This document shows positions 1 to 5,375 of a stretch of 6,962 nt of DNA, piece after piece (position 1 is the stretch's first letter; each line of letters begins with the position of its first letter). The position numbers were made by a program, and so were the translations under genes. The notes beneath the pieces were generated by a model, which was given only the letters and a program-made list of their open reading frames with translations, made no database searches and had not been told where the DNA came from. Origin of the DNA: Ignavibacteriaceae bacterium (GTDB taxonomy: Bacteria; Bacteroidota; Ignavibacteria; Ignavibacteriales; Ignavibacteriaceae); assembly GCA_013388525.1 (NCBI GenBank), contig JACAFA010000157.1:1-6962 (forward strand), written 5' to 3'.

Positions 1-81
1 AACAATGCTATAAAAGCATTGAATAATTCAGAAATAGATGGTAGAAATATCGTAGTTAATGAAGCTAAAGCACGTAGTTAA
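1..81 (+). CDS. RRM-type RNA-binding protein, C-terminal end (partial)
   Basis: Reading from base 1 gives 26 residues ending in TAA at 79-81. They include the pieces AIKALNNSEIDGR and IVVNEAKARS. This is the typical last helix and strand of a single-domain RNA recognition motif: an A-I-x-A-L-N helix, then I/D-G-R, then a strand ending V-N-E-A-x-x-R. Small stand-alone RRM proteins of about 80-110 residues are known in cyanobacteria and in many Bacteroidota, where they bind single-stranded RNA, probably in the cytoplasm. The RNP1 and RNP2 motifs that contact RNA lie upstream of the window, so RNA binding cannot be confirmed here. The gene ends just before a strong intrinsic terminator and so closes its transcript. 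The family call rests on only 26 residues, but the match is characteristic. Confidence 0.8.
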   Translation, partial: NNAIKALNNSEIDGRNIVVNEAKARS

Positions 82-106
82 TTAAATATTCAGTTCTAAG
101 TTCTGT

Positions 107-146
107 AAGTCCGTCCCGAAAAATTCGGGACGGACTTTTTTATTTT
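107..146 (+). terminator. Rho-independent terminator of the RRM gene
   Basis: A perfect 14-bp stem pairs AAGTCCGTCCCGAA (107-120) with TTCGGGACGGACTT (124-137) across a 3-nt AAA loop. A T-rich tract runs on to about 146. It begins 26 nt after the RRM stop codon. The A-rich left flank is short, so activity in the opposite direction is possible but there is no minus-strand gene here to need it. Confidence 0.92.
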
Positions 147-208
147 ATACCTCCACTCGTCTAATTCCAATTGAAGGACTACTCAGCCAAATTAAGCCTT
201 AGATCGAG

Positions 209-240
209 ATTGATGAAATGAGTTGGAGTTACTAAGTTTG
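209..240 (+). promoter_or_regulatory. Candidate Bacteroidota-type promoter for the AraC-family regulator
   Basis: TAAGTTTG at 233-240 matches the Bacteroidota -7 element TAnnTTTG exactly. ATTG at 209-212 supplies a -33 TTG with a 20-nt spacer. Transcription would start near 247, only about 10 nt before the ATG at 257, giving a very short leader with at best a weak ribosome binding site. Bacteroidota often initiate without a strong Shine-Dalgarno sequence. The consensus is established; use at this site is inferred. Confidence 0.5.
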
Positions 241-256
241 TCTGAAAGAAAACTCG

Positions 257-1414
257 ATGCTTCAGCTCAAACAAATAATAACGTACATCTTTATAATCGG
301 TGCAGCGCAGGCTGTACAGCTTGCATTTGTGCTATTCCGTAAAAAAGAAAATTATCTTGCTAACAGAGTGCTCGCAATCACCATGCTTTTGTTCGCAATG
401 GACCTGGCGGCAGGTGCATTGTTTATTACAGGAGATATATTAAAAATTCCGCAGTTAATGGCCATCAACAGTACTTTCCCATATCTATACGGACCAAATA
501 TTTTCATTTATGTTTTGTTGCTGACAAGGAACGAGAAAACATTCAATCCTGTTTATTATCTGAACTATCTTCCATTTTCTCTTGCACATATCTATGGCTT
601 ATTCTTTTTTTATTTCAAGCCTCAATCTTTTTACGAAAACCTGTTGATACCTGGTGCCGATGTTCCATGGCACCTTGCTATGATAGGCAATCTGATTCCT
701 GTGTCAGGTTTTATTTACACATACCTCACTGTTCGGGAAGCAATCAAATACAATAGCAGAATTAAGAATTCGTTTTCCAATACAGATAAAATTAATCTGC
801 GCTGGCTGATGTATTTCGTGATCGGAACGGCAGCAATCTGGTTAATTGTAGCTCTGGTATATGCAACGAATATTATTTATGGTGAAGAACTTCACGCAAA
901 TGCTCTTATTTATATAGGAATGGCTGTGTTCATATTTCTAATCGGTTACAGAAGTCTTCGTCAGCCGGAGGTTGTTTTAATTGAAACTAGCGAATCTCCT
1001 TTAAAAAAAGAAAAGGATAAAACAGATTCTTATAAAAAATCCGGACTGACTGATCAGTTAGCATCCGAAGCTGTTGATAAACTGAATATGATAATGAAAA
1101 ATGAAAAGCCTTACTTAAGGAATGAACTGAATCTTTCCGAACTTGCTTCCATGATTAACTTATCAACTCACAATCTTTCAGAGATAATCAACACAAAACT
1201 CAATCAGAATTTTTATGATTATGTGAATGGCTATCGTGTTGAAGAAGTGAAAAGATTAATTGAAAATGATAAAAATGGAAAATTCAGTCTGCTTGGAATC
1301 GGTTTCGAAGCCGGGTTCAGCTCTAAAACTGCTTTCTATTCTGCATTTAAAAAAGTTACGGGCATCACTCCTGCACAGTACAGAAGCAATGCCCGGAAAG
1401 AAAGGGTTACGTGA
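257..1414 (+). CDS. Membrane-anchored AraC-family transcriptional regulator (7-TM N-terminus)
   Basis: The N-terminal 235 residues contain seven hydrophobic segments, at about 8-27, 33-58, 66-90, 99-120, 138-160, 182-206 and 214-232. A charged linker of about 40 residues follows (lysine/serine rich, 245-265). The C-terminal 100 residues are an AraC/XylS DNA-binding domain with two helix-turn-helix units: [20 protein letters not shown] at 293-312, and a second at about 344-376 carrying [19 protein letters not shown] and the family signature GITPAQYR. The layout suggests a one-component membrane sensor that binds DNA from the inner face of the cytoplasmic membrane, a form common in Bacteroidota. 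The ligand and targets are unknown. The ATG at 257 is the first after an in-frame TAA at 233-235, and it gives the N-terminus expected for this form. No operon partner lies downstream; the next gene is convergent. Confidence 0.9.
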   Translation: MLQLKQIITYIFIIGAAQAVQLAFVLFRKKENYLANRVLAITMLLFAMDLAAGALFITGDILKIPQLMAINSTFPYLYGPNIFIYVLLLTRNEKTFNPVYYLNYLPFSLAHIYGLFFFYFKPQSFYENLLIPGADVPWHLAMIGNLIPVSGFIYTYLTVREAIKYNSRIKNSFSNTDKINLRWLMYFVIGTAAIWLIVALVYATNIIYGEELHANALIYIGMAVFIFLIGYRSLRQPEVVLIETSESPLKKEKDKTDSYKKSGLTDQLASEAVDKLNMIMKNEKPYLRNELNLSELASMINLSTHNLSEIINTKLNQNFYDYVNGYRVEEVKRLIENDKNGKFSLLGIGFEAGFSSKTAFYSAFKKVTGITPAQYRSNARKERVT

Positions 1415-1428
1415 ATTTTAATCCCGAA

Positions 1429-1448
1429 CCTGCCTTACCGCAAGCAGG
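1429..1448. repeat. Small dispersed palindrome, copy 1
   Basis: The left arm CCTGC(C)TT (one bulged C) pairs with AAGCAGG around the loop ACCGC. The same element occurs at 2342-2360 in the opposite orientation, with arms CCTGCCT/AGGCAGG and loop GCGGT, which is the reverse complement of ACCGC. It starts 14 nt after the regulator's stop codon. No T-tract follows, so it is not a canonical terminator. Confidence 0.6.
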
Positions 1449-1474
1449 CTTGTTTAGGGATCTTAACTTCACTT

Positions 1475-1540
1475 GTGTAGAGACGGGTCGGTGACCCGTC
1501 TCATAATCTTTTGAGACGTCCCAACGGGACGTCTCTACAC
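1475..1540. repeat. Compound REP-like double hairpin between convergent genes
   Basis: Two perfect 10-bp hairpins sit side by side. The first has GAGACGGGTC (1480-1489) and GACCCGTCTC (1493-1502) with loop GGT. The second has GAGACGTCCC (1513-1522) and GGGACGTCTC (1526-1535) with loop AAC. The outer flanks also pair with each other: GTGTAGAGACG (1475-1485) with CGTCTCTACAC (1530-1540). The strand can therefore fold as two small hairpins or as one cruciform-like structure. It lies between the convergent AraC-type and beta-barrel genes, where it could slow transcripts from both sides. Neither hairpin has a T-tract. The paired arrangement resembles REP/BIME-type dispersed repeats. Confidence 0.8.
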
Positions 1541-1582
1541 CTTTAATGATTACATTACCGTGAAAATGATTCAACGTTATAA

Positions 1583-2185
1583 TCAAAACCCAAACTTAAA
1601 ATCAATACTCGACGACCAGCCGCTGAAGCTTGCATCAGAGAGATCCGCATAGTTCACACCCGCTGCAAAACGATATCCGGCAGAAAGACCAAGTCCGAAC
1701 CAATCTGCAATCCTGTAATTAATTGAAGCGCCCGGCTCCATTATAAAGAAATAATCGTGTCCGCCTAATTCTTCATAATCAGTGCGACCAGCACCAGCCA
1801 TCATCATTCCTGCTAAATAAAATTTATCCGACAGGTTATATTTATATATCACCTCCGCACCGCCGTAACCAAAGTGAAGCTCGTCCTCACCTTCCTGATT
1901 AATGTATGAACCTCCTAATTTATCGGGAATCAAACCGTGCCCAATCAATCCAATACTAATATTATTATTAATATTGTATCCGGCTCTCATTCCACCGAAA
2001 AGTCCCCAGCCTCCATTTAAAGTTGCTGTTTTGCCGACCAGGTCAGCATAAAAGCGGTTTAAGTCATGATTTCCCTGTGGTGTTAAGGAAATATCCTGTG
2101 CAGATAATTGAACAGTTACAAATGCCGCAATAATTGCAATTAATAAATTTATTCCCGAAAGACGGGATTTCGTGTTATTCAACAT
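1583..2185 (-). CDS. Secreted small outer-membrane beta-barrel protein, function unknown
   Basis: The 200-residue product begins with a positively charged N-terminus, a hydrophobic core (about 12-25, INLLIAIIAAFVTV) and a likely signal peptidase I site LSA-Q at 27-30. The mature part alternates glycine/aromatic-rich strands with short turns: about 58-85, 103-133, 145-176 and 189-200. The last strand ends in phenylalanine (SIDFKFGF), as outer-membrane barrels do for recognition by the BAM complex. A barrel of about 8 strands is likely, similar in size to small OmpW/OmpX-like or porin-family proteins, but I do not recognise a specific family. The start is well supported: AAGGAG lies 7 nt upstream on the minus strand, and the N-terminus is a proper signal peptide. 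The gene is monocistronic, convergent with the AraC-type regulator and divergent from the two-TM protein gene. Confidence 0.8.
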   Translation of the reverse strand: MLNNTKSRLSGINLLIAIIAAFVTVQLSAQDISLTPQGNHDLNRFYADLVGKTATLNGGWGLFGGMRAGYNINNNISIGLIGHGLIPDKLGGSYINQEGEDELHFGYGGAEVIYKYNLSDKFYLAGMMMAGAGRTDYEELGGHDYFFIMEPGASINYRIADWFGLGLSAGYRFAAGVNYADLSDASFSGWSSSIDFKFGF

Positions 2186-2192
2186 TTTAGGT

Positions 2193-2198
2193 CTCCTT
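2193..2198 (-). promoter_or_regulatory. Ribosome binding site of the beta-barrel gene
   Basis: On the minus strand this reads AAGGAG, 7 nt before the ATG at 2185. It fixes the start codon. Confidence 0.75.
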
Positions 2199-2221
2199 GT
2201 TTGTTAAAAAAAATTACGACT

Positions 2222-2229
2222 CAAAACTA
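2222..2229 (-). promoter_or_regulatory. Candidate -7 element (TAGTTTTG) for the beta-barrel gene
   Basis: On the minus strand this is an exact TAnnTTTG match. It would place the transcript start near 2215 and leave a leader of about 30 nt that contains the AAGGAG site. No TTG is visible at the expected -33 spacing, so the call is tentative. Confidence 0.35.
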
Positions 2230-2332
2230 ATCTGTATCAAATGCCATATCGTTCCGATTGATGGGATATAACCTTAATTCAGCTCTTTACTATGGGAAAG
2301 AACCGTGGTTTGTGATGGATAGCATAAGATGT

Positions 2333-2420
2333 TATTGCGAGCCTGCCTGCGGTAGGCAGGGAGTCCATTAGTCTGAGCCCTCCGCTTCACTCAGGATAAA
2401 CTCCGTGACGAAGCAATCTC
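2333..2420. repeat. Nested palindromic dispersed repeat (ATTGCGAG ... GAAGCAATCTC)
   Basis: The ends read ATTGCGAG (2334-2341) and GACGAAGCAATCTC (2407-2420), so ATTGC pairs with GCAAT. This is the edge pattern of a dispersed repeat I know from many bacterial genomes. Inside it are two further palindromes. CCTGCCT/AGGCAGG with loop GCGGT (2342-2360) matches the element at 1429-1448. CTGAG (2373-2377) pairs with CTCAG (2390-2394) in a segment whose minus strand reads TCCTGAGTGAAGCGGAGG, another common repeat core. The whole looks like repeats inserted into a repeat. Confidence 0.65.
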
Positions 2421-2425
2421 TAATT

Positions 2426-2476
2426 CTGGATACTGGCTGTTGGATATCAGATCCTGGATGCCAGATTCCGGATTTT
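2426..2476. repeat. Degenerate TGGAT-type tandem units
   Basis: CTGGATACTGG, TTGGATATCAG, CTGGATGCCAG and CCGGAT follow one another with short irregular gaps. The units are variations on CTGGATnCnnG, some of them palindromic (CTGGATGCCAG). No reading frame covers them. Confidence 0.55.
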
Positions 2477-2528
2477 AGTTAATCGTCTTAAATCAAAAAT
2501 CACTATTCGTTGATCTTCATTCAAAGGA

Positions 2529-2577
2529 ATATCGAACAAAGAATATTGAATTTCGAACTTCTTCATTCCAACTTCTT
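2529..2577. repeat. Degenerate ATATCGAAC-type repeat cluster
   Basis: GAATATCGAAC, GAATATTGAAT and TTCGAAC follow in direct order from 2528 to 2557. A pyrimidine-rich run of ACTTCTT/CATTCC-type words continues to about 2590. Similar non-coding word strings recur in environmental bacterial genomes. The function is unknown. Confidence 0.45.
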
Positions 2578-2633
2578 ACTTCCTGCCTTCTCCTTGCTGC
2601 AACGGTTAGAACGAAAAAAATGTATGCTTTAAT

Positions 2634-2641
2634 TATATTTG
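2634..2641 (+). promoter_or_regulatory. Possible -7 element (TATATTTG) for the two-TM protein gene
   Basis: This is an exact TAnnTTTG match, 13 nt before the ATG at 2655. It would make the transcript almost leaderless, which fits the absence of a Shine-Dalgarno sequence. No TTG lies at the usual -33 distance, so it could be chance in AT-rich DNA. Confidence 0.25.
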
Positions 2642-2654
2642 ATAAAACACTACT

Positions 2655-3149
2655 ATGAAAAATACTCGGCACACAACAACAAATTTTATTGTAAAAGATT
2701 CATCCGGATGTTTTTGGTTATTCGGATTATTCTTTGTTGTAATTGCAGGAACTTTTGTTATCGGACTGATAGGTGCATTTAACAATCTTAATGAACTTAG
2801 CCAGCTTGAGCAGACTGCTGCATGGATAATATCACTTTCGGGTGTTGCCGCAGGTATATGGATAATCTATTCTAATCCTGCTATCAAATCAGATTTTGAT
2901 AAGAGAGAAGATGCAGTTAGAATAAACAGAAGAAGTTTTATGAAGAATGAAAACGAGCAATATCCACTAAAAGAAATTTATGATATCGTAATCAACGAAT
3001 CCACAGATGATGAAGGTCTTCCGATTTTTTCTGTTGATATGAAATTAAATTCCGGCACAAGCATCTCCTTAACAAAAACCTGGCTTCGTAATAAAAAAGA
3101 TCTGGAAGAAAATATTAAACAGATAAAAGACTTTTTAGGGAAAGGTTAA
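2655..3149 (+). CDS. Two-TM membrane protein with a C-terminal PH-like cytoplasmic domain, function unknown
   Basis: The 164-residue product has two hydrophobic segments, about 19-42 (FWLFGLFFVVIAGTFVIGLI) and 54-73 (TAAWIISLSGVAAGIWIIYS). A soluble domain of about 90 residues follows. Its pattern is strand (DAVRINRRSF), PLKEIYDIVINES, strand pair (FSVDMKLNSGTSISL), then an amphipathic final helix (KKDLEENIKQIKDFLG). That order, several strands closed by one helix, is like bacterial PH-type domains fused to a pair of TM helices. This is fold inference, not a family match. The ATG at 2655 is the first after an in-frame TAA at 2643-2645, and the next Met is residue 96, inside the soluble domain. 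No clear ribosome binding site precedes it. The gene stands alone, divergent from the beta-barrel gene. Confidence 0.75.
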   Translation: MKNTRHTTTNFIVKDSSGCFWLFGLFFVVIAGTFVIGLIGAFNNLNELSQLEQTAAWIISLSGVAAGIWIIYSNPAIKSDFDKREDAVRINRRSFMKNENEQYPLKEIYDIVINESTDDEGLPIFSVDMKLNSGTSISLTKTWLRNKKDLEENIKQIKDFLGKG

Positions 3150-3166
3150 TTTTTTATTAAATAAAA

Positions 3167-3228
3167 TTTTTTCTACCAATCTATTCCTAAAAATAAAATC
3201 CTTTCAAAATTTTCGCTCCGTATGTTTT
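3167..3228. repeat. 62-nt dispersed element, copy 1
   Basis: This stretch aligns without gaps to 5290-5351. I count about 48 identical bases of 62 by eye. The best conserved parts are the leading TTTTTTCTA, CTAAAAATAAAATC in the middle, and AATTTT further on. It begins 17 nt after the stop codon of the two-TM gene and ends about 170 nt before the TPR gene start. Confidence 0.6.
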
Positions 3229-3382
3229 CCCCCAAGTATTTGAACAAAATGGCAAAGCTTGGATATTCTCAACTACAAACTGTTGACTAAAGATAAATTT
3301 TAATGTAAGTTCAAATAAATAACTTTCATTTCTAATCCGGACACTATTTTATAGTTAACAACTAAAAAATTTTTAGCTTAAC

Positions 3383-3390
3383 AAAGGAGG
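3383..3390 (+). promoter_or_regulatory. Strong ribosome binding site of the TPR gene
   Basis: AAAGGAGG lies 5 nt before the ATG at 3396 and is close to a full anti-16S match. It is the strongest such site in the window and fixes the start of the interrupted gene. Confidence 0.85.
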
Positions 3391-3395
3391 CAATC

Positions 3396-3815
3396 ATGAA
3401 ATTAAGCTTTTTTATCATTGGGATAATCAGCACTTTTTTAATTTTTAATAATTGTACAGACCATCCCAAAGGACAGGCACCATTATTTACAAATCTTGGC
3501 ACTAATAATTTTCCTATAACAACAAATTCTGATCTTGCACAAAAATATTTTAATCAGGGAATCATACTTGCCTATGGTTTTAATCACGAAGAAGCTTTCC
3601 GTTCATTTAAAGAAGCAGCAAGATTAGATTCCACCTGTGCAATGGCATACTGGGGAATGGCTTATGTCCTGGGTCCCAATATAAATCTGCCTATGGATTC
3701 AGGTGTTGTTCACTCCGCTTATGAAGCAATACAAAAGGCGATAGTATTACTTGATAATGAAACTCAGCGGGAAAAAGATTATATAATGGCTCTTTCAAAA
3801 AGATACAGCAGTTAA
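3396..3815 (+). CDS. N-terminal fragment of the TPR protein (139 residues, to the in-frame TAA)
   Basis: Residues 1-19 form a hydrophobic export signal. Cys20 in the context IFNNC could be a lipoprotein attachment site, but the two Asn residues make a poor lipobox, so ordinary secretion is also possible. A TPR helix pair spans about 47-79 (YFNQGIILAYGFNHEEAF, then the FKEAARLD motif). The conserved YWGMAYVLGPNIN segment follows at about 85-97, and the helix REKDYIMALSKRYSS runs into the stop. If translated alone it would yield a short exported piece lacking the histidine-rich core. It carries the strong ribosome binding site of the gene. Confidence 0.7.
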   Translation: MKLSFFIIGIISTFLIFNNCTDHPKGQAPLFTNLGTNNFPITTNSDLAQKYFNQGIILAYGFNHEEAFRSFKEAARLDSTCAMAYWGMAYVLGPNINLPMDSGVVHSAYEAIQKAIVLLDNETQREKDYIMALSKRYSS

Positions 3816-3860
3816 AAACTTCAAGACCGGACTCCACTTGACCAGGCGTACTCTGATGCG

Positions 3861-5039
3861 ATGAGAGATCTTGCAAACAAATACCCCGATGATCCCGATG
3901 CATCAACACTGTTTGCGGAGTCAATAATGGATCTTCATCCATGGGATTACTGGCTTAAAGACGGAACTCCGCAGCCGTGGACTAATGAAATTCTATCTAC
4001 CCTTGAACGAGTGATGGAAAAAGATTCTGCTCATCATGGTGCTAATCATTTATATATCCATGCTGTTGAAGCATCAAAAAATCCAGAACGCGGACTTAAC
4101 AGTGCGGAACGATTAAAATTTCTTGCGCCGGGAGCCGGGCATCTTGTGCATATGCCGGCACATATCTTTATTCGGGTCGGTAAATATCATGAGGGATCTT
4201 TAGCAAATATACGTGCGGTAAAATCTGATGAAGCATATATCAACCAGTGTAATCAGCAAGGATTTTATCCACTTTCATATTATCCTCACAATTATCATTT
4301 TCTGTGGGCAACAGCTACTTTGGAAGGTGACAGTAAAACTGCGATAGATGCCGCTATCAAAACTTCTCAAAAACCACCGGATTCTTTAATGGATGTCTGC
4401 GGATATCAAACACTTCAGCATTTTGCTGCTATTCCACTTTATGCTTTTGTTACTTTTGGTAAATGGGATGAAATATTAAATTATCAGGAACCGCAAGATA
4501 AGCGTTCTTACTCTAAAGCTGTATGGCATTATGCGCGGGCGATGGCATTAATTGCAAATAACAATTTAGCTGAAGCACAAAAAGAAATTTCTGAATTAGA
4601 GATTTTAAGGAATAACAAATTAATAAATGAGCTATCCATTTGGGGAATTAACTCTGCAGGTAACCTTATTAAAATTGCTTATGATGTAACGAGTGGTGAG
4701 CTTGAAGCAAAAAAGAAAAATTATTCTAAGGCAATTTCTCATCTAAAAAATGCAGTTGAACTTGAAGACCAGCTTAGATATGATGAACCGCCAACCTGGT
4801 TTTATCCGTGCAGACAAAATCTTGGAGCGGTTTTGATAGAAGCGGGCAAATATGCTGAAGCCCAAAAAGTATATGAGGAAAACCTTAAAGAAATTCCGGA
4901 AAATGGCTGGGGCTTGTTTGGATTGCATCAGGCATTATTAAAACAAAATAAAATTAATGAAGCTGAAAACGTTATGAAAAGATTTAATGAAGCCTGGAAA
5001 TATTCTGATATCAAGCTAATCTCTTCACGAATTATTTAA
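3861..5039 (+). CDS. C-terminal portion of the TPR protein (392 residues from the first ATG after the stop)
   Basis: This is in the same frame as the upstream piece. Homology-like sequence actually begins at 3816, right after the stop (KLQDRTPLDQAYSDA), so the ATG at 3861 is probably an internal Met rather than a native start. No convincing Shine-Dalgarno precedes it, and there is no signal peptide. Fragment numbering: PWDYW at 27-31, HLYIHAVEAS at 63-72, GAGHLVHMPAHI at 91-102, YPHNYHFLW at 141-149. TPR-like helix pairs follow at about 281-303 (NYSKAISHLKNAVELED) and 318-345 (LGAVLIEAGKYAEAQKVYEE), plus a final one to about 378. The conserved His clusters could bind metal, which is inference. 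Translated from here, it would stay in the cytoplasm. Confidence 0.65.
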   Translation: MRDLANKYPDDPDASTLFAESIMDLHPWDYWLKDGTPQPWTNEILSTLERVMEKDSAHHGANHLYIHAVEASKNPERGLNSAERLKFLAPGAGHLVHMPAHIFIRVGKYHEGSLANIRAVKSDEAYINQCNQQGFYPLSYYPHNYHFLWATATLEGDSKTAIDAAIKTSQKPPDSLMDVCGYQTLQHFAAIPLYAFVTFGKWDEILNYQEPQDKRSYSKAVWHYARAMALIANNNLAEAQKEISELEILRNNKLINELSIWGINSAGNLIKIAYDVTSGELEAKKKNYSKAISHLKNAVELEDQLRYDEPPTWFYPCRQNLGAVLIEAGKYAEAQKVYEENLKEIPENGWGLFGLHQALLKQNKINEAENVMKRFNEAWKYSDIKLISSRII

Positions 5040-5159
5040 GATGACATTAATAAAATTGATAGAAGTATAAAGAGTATCAGTTTTAACGCGTGGCAAAATT
5101 CTAAACTATATTGGAAGTTGTTTCATAAGACAAGAACACACTTTATTTTAAACGCTAGC

Positions 5160-5194
5160 GATTCCCGTCCTTTAGCTAACGGATCACGGGAATC
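5160..5194. repeat. REP-like hairpin (GATTCCCGT ... ACGGGAATC)
   Basis: GATTCCCGT (5160-5168) pairs perfectly with ACGGGAATC (5186-5194), with an inner CC/GG pairing around the loop. The GATTCCCG...CGGGAATC pattern is a common dispersed bacterial repeat. A partial related piece, GGGCAGGAATGACTGACGAC, lies at 5241-5260 and may be the other end of a longer, disrupted copy. With no T-tract it is not a standard terminator. Confidence 0.6.
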
Positions 5195-5289
5195 CATTTA
5201 TTTCGCATTAGATTCTTTCTGATATTTACCCTTATGCATCGGGCAGGAATGACTGACGACAAGAAAATAATTTTTTCAGAAGTCTCTAA

Positions 5290-5351
5290 TTTTTTCTATC
5301 GCTCTATTACTAAAAATAAAATCATTTCTGAATTTTGCCCGGGCATATTTT
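5290..5351. repeat. 62-nt dispersed element, copy 2
   Basis: This is the partner of 3167-3228: same length, no gaps, about 48 of 62 bases identical by eye. It ends 24 nt before the ATG of the OmpA-family gene. It contains GAATTTTG at 5330-5337, one base off the Bacteroidota -7 consensus, so it could carry a promoter, but copy 1 does not conserve the final G. Confidence 0.6.
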
Positions 5352-5365
5352 ACAACAATCATAAC

Positions 5366-5369
5366 AGGA
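5366..5369 (+). promoter_or_regulatory. Ribosome binding site of the OmpA-family gene
   Basis: AGGA lies 6 nt before the ATG at 5376. It is a modest match, but together with the signal peptide it sets the start. Confidence 0.5.
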
Positions 5370-5375
5370 TATAAA

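Larger units (their letters stand above)
2186..2654. other. 469-nt divergent spacer filled with dispersed repeats
   Basis: No coding sequence was seen here. Nearest the minus-strand gene lie its ribosome binding site and possible promoter. 2333-2420 is a nested palindromic element. 2426-2476 holds degenerate TGGAT-type units. 2529-2577 holds ATCGAAC-type units followed by a pyrimidine-rich stretch. The last 20 nt may hold the promoter of the gene starting at 2655. The stretch 2230-2330 shows nothing I recognise. Confidence 0.65.
3396..5039 (+). pseudogene. TPR-repeat exported protein gene interrupted by one in-frame TAA
   Basis: Read in one frame, this is a single gene of 547 codons before its final TAA, broken only at codon 140 (TAA, 3813-3815). 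Both sides are collinear with a family of about 550-residue TPR proteins of unknown function found in Bacteroidota, Proteobacteria and others. The expected order is intact: export signal, TPR unit GFNHEEAFRSFKEAARLD, CAMAYWGMAYVLGPNIN, then across the stop KRYSS-stop-KLQDRTPLDQAYSDAMRDL, PWDYW, HLYIHAVEAS, GAGHLVHMPAHI, YPHNYHFLW, and C-terminal TPRs. No bases are gained or lost at the stop. A one-base change from GAA, CAA, AAA or another sense codon, or a base-calling error, explains it. The rest shows no decay, so the lesion is recent or artefactual, or the stop is read through. Confidence 0.75.
5040..5375. other. 336-nt spacer between the TPR and OmpA-family genes
   Basis: No gene of useful length is visible. 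It holds a REP-like hairpin at 5160-5194 with possible related sequence to about 5260, then the second 62-nt element at 5290-5351, then the OmpA-family ribosome binding site. The stretch 5040-5150 shows no structure I recognise, and no intrinsic terminator with a T-tract follows the TPR gene. Confidence 0.6.

Noticed and set aside
3147..3172. AT-only inverted repeat after the two-TM gene as a terminator
   Set aside because: The possible stem contains almost no G-C pairs, so it would be too weak. It is ordinary for this AT-rich spacer.
3283..3311. TTGACT with a 17-nt gap to TAAGTT as a sigma-70 promoter for the TPR gene
   Set aside because: The -10 matches only half of TATAAT, and this type of promoter is not the rule in Bacteroidota-like genomes.
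3813..3815. Stop codon recoding as selenocysteine or pyrrolysine, or a changed genetic code
   Set aside because: The codon is TAA, not TGA or TAG, and TAA also ends the RRM, two-TM and TPR genes normally.
3780..3860. Frameshift as the cause of the split TPR gene
   Set aside because: Both halves are in the same frame and family sequence resumes directly after the stop, so no insertion or deletion is needed.
3691..3942. 83-residue minus-strand open frame over the interrupted TPR gene
   Set aside because: It lies antisense to conserved TPR family sequence, has no family resemblance and no ribosome binding site. It is a shadow of the coding strand.
4743..4928. 61-residue minus-strand open frame
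   Set aside because: It is antisense to the C-terminal TPR units. Its composition follows from the AT-rich coding strand.
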